A stretch of DNA of 64,000 bases. Source: GCA-002726655 sp046582185 (lineage in GTDB: Bacteria; Pseudomonadota; Gammaproteobacteria; Pseudomonadales; Azotimanducaceae). Under the pieces are notes generated by a model. That model saw only the letters and a list, made by a program, of their open reading frames with translations. It was not told where the DNA came from and did no database searches. The translations under genes were made by a program, and so were the position numbers. Every line of letters starts with the position of its first letter. The stretch's first letter is position 1. Location of the stretch: NCBI GenBank assembly GCA_046582185.1, contig JAYGEX010000033.1, positions 1-64,000 on the forward strand, given 5' to 3'. Shown here one piece after another: positions 8,789-17,295 of the stretch.

Positions 8789-9811
8789 TCAGCGTGCGAG
8801 AATCTGCGTACGAAGTGCGCTCGGTGCGTAGCCAAACAATCGTTTGCAGGCCCGGCTGAAATTGCCGGCATCCTGGTATCCCAGTTGCAGGCTGATCTCA
8901 GACAGGGACTTCTTGTTTTCCTGGATCTGCTTCATGATCAGCTTTCTTAATAATTCATCCCGCAGGGTTTGAAAGGTTGTCTCGCAGCTCTTCAACCGCC
9001 GGATCAAGGTTCGTTTTGAAACTCCCATGGCGATTGCGACAGTCTCTGCATTGGGAATGGTCTTACTGGGCACTCGCTCTTCAATTCTTACCTGGTATGC
9101 TTCGTTCAGGATGCGCCTAACCACATGCAGCGTTGTGTCCTCTTCCCTGGCCGCGAGGATCTCCTCACATTGGGCGATGCTGGATTGATAAACCACTTCA
9201 TTGTGAAATGGTGACACAACCATGGCAACAGAACCTGGCACATCAAACATGAGCTTCTCAGCTGAAAACACAAAACCACCATGGATCCATCGGCCATAGT
9301 GTTCACTGTTTTCTGGCTGAGGGAAGGGAAAATGCCACAGCGTTGGCGTAGTGGTCGCACCAATTGATTCAATGTAAGACTGAAAGACCATGCACAGTGT
9401 TTCACACACTCGCTGCCGGTAACGATCAATATTCTGATGGCTCTCAAAGACAACCCTGATAGCATCATTTTGGGTTTCAATGTAGCTGTGCGTATACGGC
9501 GTCCTGGTGCCGATATATTTCGAAAGTAAGGCTAAACCGTCTCGGGCAGTGGGCGCCGAAATCGCTCCAAACCCGAGTCCACCATGACTCGTAATACCAA
9601 GCCGATTACCAAAGGTGAACCCCCAGTCAGCCTGATCGTTCCAGCGTGTGTAGCGATCCAGTATGACGAGGTAGTCCTCGTAGTGAAAATATTCTTTATT
9701 TTCAATATCTTCCAATGCAAAGTTAAGGCCATACAATAGGTCATCACCCTGGAGTAAGGCATCACGAATCATCATTACCGCATATGCGGTTGGCATTTCC
9801 GGGATAGTCAT
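8789..9811 (-). CDS. AraC-family transcriptional regulator
   Basis: A 340-aa regulator with an N-terminal ligand-sensing domain of the arabinose_bd/OruR type (residues about 20-210) and a C-terminal double helix-turn-helix (about 240-335): VAIAMGVSKRTLIRRLKS for the first HTH and LSEISLQLGYQDAGNFSRAC followed by KRLFGYAPSALR for the second. AraC regulators commonly neighbour CYP153 genes and respond to alkanes or related alcohols. It is divergent from the ferredoxin-P450 operon and convergent with the reductase gene, so it is the likely regulator. Ligand is inferred, not shown. Confidence 0.9.
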   Translation of the reverse strand: MTIPEMPTAYAVMMIRDALLQGDDLLYGLNFALEDIENKEYFHYEDYLVILDRYTRWNDQADWGFTFGNRLGITSHGGLGFGAISAPTARDGLALLSKYIGTRTPYTHSYIETQNDAIRVVFESHQNIDRYRQRVCETLCMVFQSYIESIGATTTPTLWHFPFPQPENSEHYGRWIHGGFVFSAEKLMFDVPGSVAMVVSPFHNEVVYQSSIAQCEEILAAREEDTTLHVVRRILNEAYQVRIEERVPSKTIPNAETVAIAMGVSKRTLIRRLKSCETTFQTLRDELLRKLIMKQIQENKKSLSEISLQLGYQDAGNFSRACKRLFGYAPSALRTQILAR

Positions 9812-9841
9812 TGAAGGCTGTTATTCACCGTTGGCACTATA

Positions 9842-9858
9842 TGACAAGAATACTGTCA
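9842..9858. promoter_or_regulatory. Palindromic candidate operator between the AraC gene and the ferredoxin-CYP153 operon
   Basis: TGACA-N7-TGTCA is a perfect 5+5 inverted repeat in the 127-bp divergent region. A weak sigma70-like pair follows toward the ferredoxin gene: ttcgcc at 9869-9874, 17 bases, then TATGAT at 9892-9897. This puts the palindrome about 45-60 bp upstream of a start near 9904, a place for an activator. AraC proteins often prefer direct repeats, so another factor is possible. Function is inferred from position only. Confidence 0.4.
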
Positions 9859-9938
9859 CAAATGGAGATTCGCCACAACACTTGGGATGGTTATGATGTC
9901 ACTCGATTTAATTCAAACAAAAATGGAGTAAGTAATAA

Positions 9939-10259
9939 ATGCCTACAGTAAAGTTCATCGAACATAATGGTACTGAACATCTTGTCGAAGGTACCACTGG
10001 TGATAGCCTGATGATTATCGCGACCGGCAATCTGATCCCGGGAATTGATGCAGACTGCGGCGGCGAATGCTCCTGTGCAACTTGTCATGTATTGATAGAT
10101 GACACCTGGCTTAAGAAGACTGGCGAAATTTCGGAAACGGAAAGCTCCATGCTGGACCTGAACCCGGACCGTACCGCTAATTCCCGACTAAGCTGCCAGA
10201 TCGACATGACAGAAGAGCTTGACGGCATCGTCATTCAACTGCCGGAATTCCAGTACTAA
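9939..10259 (+). CDS. 2Fe-2S ferredoxin (putidaredoxin type)
   Basis: A 106-aa vertebrate/putidaredoxin-type ferredoxin. The cluster ligands follow the C-x5-C-x2-C...C pattern: C40, C46 and C49 in DADCGGECSCATC, and C86 in SRLSCQIDM; C44 is an extra Cys. GGAGT lies 9 bases upstream of the ATG. It is followed 96 bp later by the P450 gene and is the expected electron carrier between the reductase (7551-8759) and the P450. Family length is typical. Confidence 0.95.
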   Translation: MPTVKFIEHNGTEHLVEGTTGDSLMIIATGNLIPGIDADCGGECSCATCHVLIDDTWLKKTGEISETESSMLDLNPDRTANSRLSCQIDMTEELDGIVIQLPEFQY

Positions 10260-10355
10260 AAGCACTTGCATCAGCAGCATCTATTTAAGAAGTACCGCAA
10301 ACAGTTTGATATTCAGAACCAGTTCTAAATGTCAGCAAATTATTGAGGACACATC

Positions 10356-11618
10356 ATGAGTGAAGCAGCAATCGAAAAGTTTGATCTGGCGACATCCGAT
10401 CCCTGGTCCGTTCCCCTGGATCAGATCAATATGAGCGACCCTACCCTATTCCAGACAGATACGCTCTGGGGATATTTCGAGAGATTAAGAAAAGAAGATC
10501 CCGTTCACTTTTGCAAAGAAAGTATGTTTGGCCCGTATTGGTCAATCACCAAGTTCAACGACATCATGCAGGTCGATAAGAATCATACGGCCTTCTCGTC
10601 TGAATCCGGAATTACGCTGCCCGATCGCCAGGCGGATTTTACGACGCCCAACTTCATATCCATGGATCCACCCAAGCATGATGTACAGCGCAAGGCGGTG
10701 ACCAAGGTGGTTGCGCCATTCAATCTGGCCAAAATGGAACCTTTGATTCGCTCACGTATGGGCGTCATCCTCGACAGTCTCCCGGTTGGCGAGGCTTTCA
10801 ACTGGGTTGATCTCGTCTCTGTGGAACTGACCACACAAATGCTTGCAACACTATTTGATTTTCCCTTTGAAGAGAGACGCAAGCTGACCTATTGGTCCGA
10901 CATGGCAACCAGCGGTGAACTCAACGGTGGCCCGACTCCTGAGCCAGTCCGTCGCGCAGCCTTACTGGAATGCCTTGAAGTATTCACCAAGCTCTGGAAC
11001 GAACGCATCAACAAAGATCCGAGTGAGGACATCGATCTCATTTCAATGATGGCTCATAATCCCGATACGCAAAATATGGATCCGATGGAATATCTGGGCA
11101 ATATCATTCTGTTAATTGTTGGCGGAAATGACACAACCAGAAACTCAATGACCGGCGGCGTCTATTTCCTTAATAAATTTCCTAAAGAATACGACAAGCT
11201 TCGCGCCAACCCCGCGCTTATTCCCAAGATGGTGCCGGAGATTATTCGCTACCAGACACCGCTGGCTTATATGCGCAGAACGGCGCTGGAAGACATCGTT
11301 ATCGGCGGCAAGACCATCAAGAAAGGCGACAAGGTTGTGATGTGGTATGTGTCCGGAAACCGGGACGATGAAGTTATCGACAAGCCCGACGAATTCATCA
11401 TCGACAGGGATAACCCCAGACATCATTTGTCATTCGGATTTGGCATCCATCGCTGCATGGGTAATAGGCTGGCAGAAATGCAGTTACGCGTCGCCTGGGA
11501 AGAAATCCTGAAGCGCTTCGAACGAGTAGAAGTGCTTGAAGAACCTGTCAGGGTGCAATCAAGTTTTGTTAAAGGATATTCGGAGTTAATGGTCCGGGTT
11601 CACCCACATCAGTCATAG
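10356..11618 (+). CDS. Cytochrome P450 of the CYP153 family (terminal alkane/fatty acid hydroxylase)
   Basis: A 420-aa soluble bacterial P450. It recalls CYP153A: SMDPPKHDVQRKAVTKVVAP, ELTTQMLATLFDFPFEERRK, the I-helix LLIVGGNDTTRNSMTGG, the ExxR region PEIIRYQTPLAYMRRTAL, GDKVVMWYVSGNRDDEVI, and the heme loop HHLSFGFGIHRCMGNRLAEM with axial C367. CYP153 enzymes hydroxylate the terminal carbon of medium-chain alkanes, alcohols and fatty acids. GAGGA precedes the ATG. The neighbouring ferredoxin, reductase and AraC genes make a complete class I system. Confidence 0.94.
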   Translation: MSEAAIEKFDLATSDPWSVPLDQINMSDPTLFQTDTLWGYFERLRKEDPVHFCKESMFGPYWSITKFNDIMQVDKNHTAFSSESGITLPDRQADFTTPNFISMDPPKHDVQRKAVTKVVAPFNLAKMEPLIRSRMGVILDSLPVGEAFNWVDLVSVELTTQMLATLFDFPFEERRKLTYWSDMATSGELNGGPTPEPVRRAALLECLEVFTKLWNERINKDPSEDIDLISMMAHNPDTQNMDPMEYLGNIILLIVGGNDTTRNSMTGGVYFLNKFPKEYDKLRANPALIPKMVPEIIRYQTPLAYMRRTALEDIVIGGKTIKKGDKVVMWYVSGNRDDEVIDKPDEFIIDRDNPRHHLSFGFGIHRCMGNRLAEMQLRVAWEEILKRFERVEVLEEPVRVQSSFVKGYSELMVRVHPHQS

Positions 11619-11674
11619 CTCGTATTGAAATAGCCTGTGTAGGAATAGCTTGTGCAGGATTAGCTCGTGTAGAA
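11615..11674. repeat. Four 15-bp degenerate tandem units beginning at the P450 stop codon
   Basis: Units at 11615-11629 (atagctcgtattgaa), 11630-11644 (atagcctgtgtagga), 11645-11659 (atagcttgtgcagga) and 11660-11674 (ttagctcgtgtagaa) lie head to tail. The first unit contains the TAG stop of the P450 gene, and each unit carries a TAG at the same place. It looks like a duplicated gene terminus. Confidence 0.85.
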
Positions 11675-11723
11675 AAAGTCACGTCTAGCAAGTTTCAGCT
11701 AAATGTAATGCTTGAGCTAACAA

Positions 11724-11755
11724 AAAAGAGCCCGCTTCATATAGCGGTTTTTTTT
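11724..11755 (+). terminator. Rho-independent terminator of the ferredoxin-CYP153 operon
   Basis: ccgct (11732-11736), a 6-base loop, and agcgg (11743-11747) form a stem followed by eight T residues at 11748-11755. An A-run at 11722-11727 extends the stem and could make it act in both directions. It is about 105 bp after the P450 stop. Confidence 0.65.
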
Positions 11756-11827
11756 GAACAGGCATTTTTGTGGACGGGCTTAGGGTTTATCATGCACATT
11801 TTGTAATTCGATACCCTGCGTTCAGGC

Positions 11828-12010
11828 ATGCGACGATTCAAACTATTCCATCAGACAGTCTACGATTTCCAGAGTGAGGTGAATCTCGGCGCGCATAAAT
11901 TACTGCTGCGCCCGAGGGAAGGTCACGACATTAGAATTGAGAGCTCCTCACTAAAGATTTCACCCTCCGCAACGGTCAAATGGCATAGAGATGAGCTGGA
12001 CAACTCTGTG
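11828..12010 (+). pseudogene. N-terminal fragment of a transglutaminase-like protein
   Basis: The ATG at 11828 opens a reading frame whose first 60 residues match the N-terminal beta domain of bacterial transglutaminase-like proteins (RRFKLFHQTVYDF, then LRPREGHDIRIES, then VKWHRDELDNSVA). Homology stops near 12010, and the frame then runs antisense through the end of the next, inverted gene to a stop at 12055. About 200 residues, including the catalytic core, are missing. The joint with the inverted neighbour indicates a deletion-inversion event. Confidence 0.72.
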
Positions 12011-12011
12011 G

Positions 12012-12621
12012 CATCGCGCCCATACGCAATGGATACTCTCCCTCCCGTTAGATGATCCTGGCTTGGATCAAAGGTATACCAGCGATCTCCAACATAGGCC
12101 TCGAACCATGCATGTAAATCCATTGGCTCGAGGCCATGGAGATACTCCACGACCATGCGCGCCGGAATGCTACTGGTGCCCGGCGCATAGGGAATATTGC
12201 CGCGAATCCAGTCGCATATTGACTGTACCTGGTCATAACCAAGCATAGACCCAGTCACGATCTGCCTGGCCGCTTCTCCTAATCTATCGGACTCACAGTA
12301 ACGGGTAGGCACCAGGTAGCTCAATACTGATTCTGGCAATTCCTGCACGTTAATGAAAGGCGCACCAGGTGCTACGTCCATGGCATCCGCTGTCTCAACT
12401 TCCGCGGTGGTATTAATCTTGAATACACCAGCTGGCGCTAACAGCCGCTGGCACAGATTACCAAAAATATCAGGATATTCCAGCACTTTGACCGGTTCAG
12501 AGAATGTATACTCCTCGCGCGAAACCCACTGGGAGGCGCCGCTTTGCGGGCGAAGTATAAGAATTAGAGGCGTCGTTACAGAGAGATGTAGTTCCAGATT
12601 ACAGCTTGCACGAATCCTCAT
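12012..12621 (-). pseudogene. Transglutaminase-like gene lacking its catalytic Cys segment and its C-terminus
   Basis: From an ATG at 12621 (MRIRASCNLELHLSV) the product follows the transglutaminase family with YPDIFGNLCQRLLAPAG, SRYCE-like TRYCESDRLGEAARQ and QSICDWIRGNIPYAPG. It then passes directly into SIPARMVVEYLHG and MDLHAWFEAYVGDRWYTFDP. In relatives the stretch between these blocks holds the active-site motif GVCRDFxHLAxALCR; about 25-35 residues, including the catalytic Cys, are absent, while the His (DLHAWFEAY) and Asp (TFDP) remain. After GRDATE the family C-terminus is replaced by sequence antisense to the + strand fragment. The protein is very probably inactive. Confidence 0.72.
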
Positions 12622-12859
12622 GGCTGAAATTAAACGCCCGTCGAGCAAAAGATGAAGAATACCCCATGCTCCAATAGAATGGAGCGATATTCAGTTCAAG
12701 GGAGGCTATAGATCACTGTGAATGGCATGCGGGGACTATTAACTGGCTCAAGGTGATCATTTTTCCTTCTGCGCTGTCTTAAATTTATGCACCAACAACG
12801 CCCATACTTACTTTATCGGTATTTACCGTACGTAAAGGGACTTCAACATCGGAATTATC

Positions 12860-13234
12860 ATGCGCGGCCTCTTAATCATGATCATCACTTTGCTCAGCTT
12901 TCCTGCCGCGGCGGTAGAGCAAAGTGATGACCTCGATCGTGGCATTTCCCGTTTGATTCATTCGGTGGAGCAATCCGATTGCCAGTTTATTCGTAACGGC
13001 AAAGCTTATTCCCCAAGGGAATCGGCCAACCATATCACAAGGAAGTACCAACACTACAAGAACAAGATCAACTCAATAGAAAGATTCATTGAGCTTGCTG
13101 CAAGCAAGAGCGTAATAAGCGGGCGGCCCTATCAGATCGTTTGTGTAGAATCCGATCCAATATCTGCCTCCAGCTGGATGCGAATTAAAACCAGGGAGTT
13201 AGGGCTTTCATTAAGGAGAGACTCAGCAAGATGA
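12860..13234 (+). CDS. DUF5329-like exported protein
   Basis: A 124-aa protein with a signal peptide (RGLLIMIITLLSFPAAA, residues 2-18). The mature part matches what I recall of the DUF5329 family: LIHSVEQSDCQFIRNGKAY, then the helix ANHITRKYQHYKNKINSIER, then SGRPYQIVC. The two Cys, in SDCQF and QIVCV, may form a disulfide in the periplasm. Function is not known. It overlaps the next gene by 4 bases (ATGA), so the two are translationally coupled. Confidence 0.7.
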   Translation: MRGLLIMIITLLSFPAAAVEQSDDLDRGISRLIHSVEQSDCQFIRNGKAYSPRESANHITRKYQHYKNKINSIERFIELAASKSVISGRPYQIVCVESDPISASSWMRIKTRELGLSLRRDSAR

Positions 13235-14085
13235 ATCACCTGTACAAAATAGCGATTCAATTGATGTTTACGCCATTCCTGGCAATGGCAAACCCTGCGT
13301 ATGCAGATGAGTCAGAGGAACTTAATGGCGTGCTCCTGATGACGCTAAATGTTGCCCACGCTCGTGCGACAGGTGTTTCTCAATTACTGCAATCCTCCAA
13401 TACAGCGAGATCCAACCTCCTAGCCATCGCCGACACCATCATCCGCGAACAAGCTGACATTGTCGCATTTCAAGAAATTGACAAAGACTCTTTCTGGAAT
13501 GGCAAATTTAATCACGGCCAGTATCTCGCTGATAAAACAAAACTGGACAGCTTCTACATTGGATCTCACCAACGCGGCATTCAATTGGACTACGGTACCG
13601 GCCTCATGAGTCGATATCAGCTGACAGATTCAAAATCGACAACCTTTGAAAAGCCGTTCGCTCGACCCAGTAAAGGATTTGTGATTTCAACGATCAAATG
13701 GCCCGAAGACGATTCGCCCGAAAAAAGGGAAATTGAAGTGGATCTGGTCTCCCTGCATCTCGATTTTCTCTCCCACGAGGAACGGCACAGCGAACTGGAC
13801 ACGCTGACAAAATTCCTGGCATCGAGGAATAATCTGCGCATCATCATGGGGGACTTTAATATGGAATATAAGGAGCAACATGACTTGATCCCCGAGATCG
13901 CGTCGAAACTCGGATTGCATACATGGTTGCCTGACGAGGATGACCTGGTTACCTATCAAAGGACAGGCAAGCGACTGGATTGGGTATTGGTATCAACCGC
14001 ATTTGAGATCATCGAGCACAGGGTTCTTGACGACGCCCTGTCAGATCACCAGGCGGTATTAGTTAAAGTCTCCCTTTTAAAATAA
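13231..14085 (+). CDS. Exported endonuclease/exonuclease/phosphatase-fold protein
   Basis: A 284-aa protein with a signal peptide ending near ANPAYA and an EEP (DNase I-like) domain. Catalytic landmarks are visible: LMTLNVAHAR (Asn), the metal-binding Glu in DIVAFQEIDKDS, DLVSLHLDFL, IIMGDFNMEY (Asp/Asn), RLDWVLVS and the C-terminal SDHQAVLV (His). The family cleaves phosphodiesters in nucleic acids, phosphoinositides or sphingomyelin; the substrate here is unknown. The ATG overlaps the stop of the DUF5329-like gene. Confidence 0.85.
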   Translation: MNHLYKIAIQLMFTPFLAMANPAYADESEELNGVLLMTLNVAHARATGVSQLLQSSNTARSNLLAIADTIIREQADIVAFQEIDKDSFWNGKFNHGQYLADKTKLDSFYIGSHQRGIQLDYGTGLMSRYQLTDSKSTTFEKPFARPSKGFVISTIKWPEDDSPEKREIEVDLVSLHLDFLSHEERHSELDTLTKFLASRNNLRIIMGDFNMEYKEQHDLIPEIASKLGLHTWLPDEDDLVTYQRTGKRLDWVLVSTAFEIIEHRVLDDALSDHQAVLVKVSLLK

Positions 14086-14113
14086 TGCGCGTTTAAAGTA
14101 TTTGCGAGCTTAA

Positions 14114-14902
14114 CTAAGCAGAACGTCGGGCAAGAAATTCAGCCACAATCGAATTAAACTCGTCTGGACATTCAAAATAGGATGAATGGCCGATACCCTC
14201 AAAGGATTTTAGCTCCGAGCCTTCAATCAAGCGGCTGGCTTCAGCGATCGCCGCCGGAGGCATCAGGACGTCCATTGAAGCGGTGACAAACAAGGTAGGA
14301 ATGGAGAAGCCCTTTAGATCTTCTTCTGTGGTTCCCGATCGAGTCCCGCCAATGCCAGAGAGTATTTTCTCCAGATTAATCGTGACGTTAAAATTGCCCA
14401 ACTGATTATACAAATTAGCTTTTACCGGATCTTTCTCCGGAAGATCCGCAGCAATCGCCCAACTGCCAAATGGTTCTGATGCTGGTTGCCGGTCGCTGGC
14501 GGCAGCCTTCATACTATCCGTAATCTTATTGTTAGTAATGCCACCCGTAGTGTGGGACATTACCAGCGCACTAACCCTCTCCGGATACTTCAGTGAAAAG
14601 CTGATTCCCGTCCAGCCACCCAGCGACTGACAAACAAGGGCCGTCTTTTCTATCCCGGCATCATCCAGTATGGCAGCCAGGTCATCAGCAAATTTGCTGC
14701 TATGGTAGTCCTCTTCCTTACAATCAGACCTGGCAAAAGCCCGGTGGTCAAAGGTTATCGTTTTATAATTCTTACAAAAAAATGGGACCTGCTGATACCA
14801 GCTGGCCGCATTACCGCCTGCCCCATGGGCGAAGGTAATCGCACTGCCGTCACCAATTACCTGATAATAAAGTTTCGCACCGTTGTGATTAACGTAAGCC
14901 AT
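14114..14902 (-). CDS. Alpha/beta hydrolase
   Basis: A 262-aa cytosolic alpha/beta hydrolase with the oxyanion segment TFAHGAGGNAASWY, nucleophile S93 in VCQSLGGWTG, the acid in FVTASMDVLMPP and the His in GIGHSSYFECP. AAGGGTG precedes the ATG by about 6 bases. It is 76 bp downstream of, and co-directional with, the haloalkane dehalogenase gene, so the two may be co-transcribed. Family length is normal. Substrate unknown; esterase, lactonase or C-C hydrolase activity are all possible. Confidence 0.85.
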   Translation of the reverse strand: MAYVNHNGAKLYYQVIGDGSAITFAHGAGGNAASWYQQVPFFCKNYKTITFDHRAFARSDCKEEDYHSSKFADDLAAILDDAGIEKTALVCQSLGGWTGISFSLKYPERVSALVMSHTTGGITNNKITDSMKAAASDRQPASEPFGSWAIAADLPEKDPVKANLYNQLGNFNVTINLEKILSGIGGTRSGTTEEDLKGFSIPTLFVTASMDVLMPPAAIAEASRLIEGSELKSFEGIGHSSYFECPDEFNSIVAEFLARRSA

Positions 14903-14978
14903 CTATTCACCCTTAACTTATCTTCAATTCTGTTTTACACACTTTAGATCCATGCGGCAAACATCGAGAATCTGGATT

Positions 14979-15848
14979 CTAGATTCTAAGCCCAGCAACA
15001 AACTCGTTTATCGCCTCACCAATGTCGTCCGGTGAATCCTCTTGAATAAAATGGCTACCAGCAACGGTCACTTCTGTGAGATTTGGCCACGAGCGTGCAA
15101 ACTCGCGCTGTGCCCCAACTAAAAGCGCTCCGGGCTCTGCATTAACAAATAATTTTGGTAGATCAGACTGTTTGAGCCAGTCAGCATATTCGGCGACAAG
15201 CTTAACGACATCGTTGGGTTGACCGTCCAGCGGTATTTGTCGCGGCCACGTCAGAGTTGGGCGCCGGTCTTCGCCTTCATTCATAAATGGTGCTCTGTAA
15301 ACCTGCATGTCTGAGTCAGACAATTCGCCCAGAATCGATCCTGGCAGAACGGCCTCAATAAATAGATTCTCCTTCAGAATCATGTCTTCACCGGCAGGAG
15401 ATCGGAGACCTTCAAAAATTGGCGCCGCATCCTTAGGAAACTCACTCCATGCTAGGGGTCGAACGATGCTCTCCATGAACGCGATTCCCTGCATGGCTTC
15501 CCTGTGCCGGTTCGCCCAGTCAAAGCCCAAAGCCGAGCCCCAATCATGGATCACTAATATGACGTTTACCTCCACATTCAACTTGAATAACAATTCATCA
15601 AGATAAGTACGGTGCTCTGCAAATGTATATCGGTCAGGACCACTCTCATCAAGTTTCTCGGAATCCCCCATGCCAATTAGATCAGGTGCGATGCATCGAC
15701 CTCTGTTAACGAGGTGAGGCATGACATTCCGCCATAAATAGGATGAGGTTGGATTGCCATGCAAGAAGACTATCGGGTCTCCCTCGCCCTCCTCTACATA
15801 CGCCATCTTCTTGCCCAGGACTTCCAGATACTTTTTCTTTAACGTCAC
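14979..15848 (-). CDS. dhaA: Haloalkane dehalogenase (HLD-II, LinB/DhaA type)
   Basis: A 289-aa alpha/beta hydrolase with the haloalkane dehalogenase residue set: halide-stabilising N32 in LHGNPTSSYLWRN, nucleophile D102 followed by W103 in VIHDWGSALGFDW, catalytic acid E126 in AFMESIVRPL, and base H266 in GSHFIQEDSPDD. The Asp-His-Glu plus Asn-Trp pattern is that of subfamily II. It should hydrolyse haloalkanes to alcohol, halide and a proton. The start is a GTG with AAGGAG 9 bases upstream. Natural marine halogenated compounds are a likely substrate class. Confidence 0.9.
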   Translation of the reverse strand: MTLKKKYLEVLGKKMAYVEEGEGDPIVFLHGNPTSSYLWRNVMPHLVNRGRCIAPDLIGMGDSEKLDESGPDRYTFAEHRTYLDELLFKLNVEVNVILVIHDWGSALGFDWANRHREAMQGIAFMESIVRPLAWSEFPKDAAPIFEGLRSPAGEDMILKENLFIEAVLPGSILGELSDSDMQVYRAPFMNEGEDRRPTLTWPRQIPLDGQPNDVVKLVAEYADWLKQSDLPKLFVNAEPGALLVGAQREFARSWPNLTEVTVAGSHFIQEDSPDDIGEAINEFVAGLRI

Positions 15849-16013
15849 GGTAATTCACTCCTTTAATTAATACGTATAAGTATGCCCTGGGCGTCGATCA
15901 TAAGAACCGGAGGCAGCTTAATTCGGTTCTATATCTCAGCTATAATGTGCCCTTTCAGATATCAGCAGTCAATGGCTGCCTTCCGGCACGCCCCATCTCG
16001 CTGATAGGAATCC

Positions 16014-17273
16014 ATGAATCCCACTATGACAGAGCACAATATCACCGAGAACAAAAGCGCTGACCACAGTATCACTGCGCAAAGTATCAGACAGGCGCAT
16101 CAATTGGTCTCGCCGAATCTCACCTCCACGCCGCTCATCGTCTCTCATACTTTATCGGATATGTGTGGCTGCGAAACCCTGTTCAAACTTGAAAATTTAC
16201 AAATGACCGGCTCCTTTAAGGAAAGGGGCGCACTCAACAAGCTGGAGAGTTTGACTAGCGATGAAAGAGCACGTGGCGTTATAGCCGCAAGTGCGGGAAA
16301 CCATGGACAGGCAGTCGCCTATCATGCTCGGCGAATGGGTATATCCACCAAGATCATCATGCCGAAGCACAGCCCTCTGATCAAAGTTCGCTCCACAGAG
16401 CATTGGGGGGCGGAAGTTATTCTTGAGGGCGACACCTTCGATGATGCTTACGCTCACTCGCAGCATATCGCAAAGCAGGAGCATCGTGTCTATCTACATC
16501 CATTCGATGATCGATATGTGATTGAAGGACAGGGAACCGTTGCCATTGATATCCTGGAGCACCCACTGGCAAGCGACATTGATGCCATTCTGGTACCGGT
16601 TGGCGGCGGAGGATTAATTTCAGGTGTTGCGATCTATGCCAAGGCTGTTAATCCTGACATCAAAATTATTGGTGTCGAAGAAACCAGTTGCGATGCCATG
16701 CATCAGTCCCTACAGTCAGGTCAGGTCATCAAATTACCGGCCGCCCCCATCATCGCAGATGGCATCGCAGTACGCGAAGTCGCCCCAGGAAATCTTGCAA
16801 CAGTTAACCGACTAGTAGATGAAATGGTTCAGGTGACGAGCGACGAGATTGCAAATGCTGTGATGTTAATGCTCGAAATCGAAAAACTTGCCATAGAAGG
16901 GGCTGCGGCTGTCACCCTCGCTGCGCTTCTCAATCGACGATTACCACAGCTGATTAACAAGAAAGTCGTGTCCATCATTTCTGGAGGCAATATTGATGTG
17001 AATCTCATCTCCAAGATCATCAATCGCGGCCTGACTTTTGATGGGCGAATAGTAACTCTAAATTCCATGATAATAGACCGGCCCGGGGCTCTGGAACGCA
17101 TGCTGAAAATATTCAGTGAGGCTGGTGCAAATGTTCTGGAAGTTCATCACCATCGATATTCCGGAGCGGCACCTATTGGAGAGATTGGTGTATCAATTAC
17201 CATCGAGACGAGAAACGAGGATCACATCGGGCAGATCAAGAAACTGCTGCTTAAGGGTGGCTACGCAATCTAA
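16014..17273 (+). CDS. Threonine ammonia-lyase with C-terminal ACT domain
   Basis: A 419-aa fold-type II PLP enzyme. The PLP lysine is K69 in MTGSFKERGALNKL, substrate loop ASAGNHGQAVAYHA, the phosphate-binding glycines VPVGGGGLISG, and the PLP-ring residue region SIISGGNID. Residues about 330-419 form an ACT-like regulatory domain (SMIIDRPGALERMLKIFSEAG). This matches the short, single-ACT threonine deaminase family between TdcB and IlvA, which makes 2-oxobutanoate and ammonia from threonine. AGGA lies 5 bases upstream of the ATG. A TATAAT at 15941 could be its -10 box, but no good -35 is seen. Confidence 0.9.
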   Translation: MNPTMTEHNITENKSADHSITAQSIRQAHQLVSPNLTSTPLIVSHTLSDMCGCETLFKLENLQMTGSFKERGALNKLESLTSDERARGVIAASAGNHGQAVAYHARRMGISTKIIMPKHSPLIKVRSTEHWGAEVILEGDTFDDAYAHSQHIAKQEHRVYLHPFDDRYVIEGQGTVAIDILEHPLASDIDAILVPVGGGGLISGVAIYAKAVNPDIKIIGVEETSCDAMHQSLQSGQVIKLPAAPIIADGIAVREVAPGNLATVNRLVDEMVQVTSDEIANAVMLMLEIEKLAIEGAAAVTLAALLNRRLPQLINKKVVSIISGGNIDVNLISKIINRGLTFDGRIVTLNSMIIDRPGALERMLKIFSEAGANVLEVHHHRYSGAAPIGEIGVSITIETRNEDHIGQIKKLLLKGGYAI

Positions 17274-17295
17274 GCTCCTAAGTAAGATCTTATGA

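Noticed and set aside
15918..15946. Sigma70 promoter for the threonine ammonia-lyase gene (TATAAT at 15941)
   Set aside because: The -10 match is perfect but no acceptable -35 box is present at 16-18 bases, so it is not listed as a feature.
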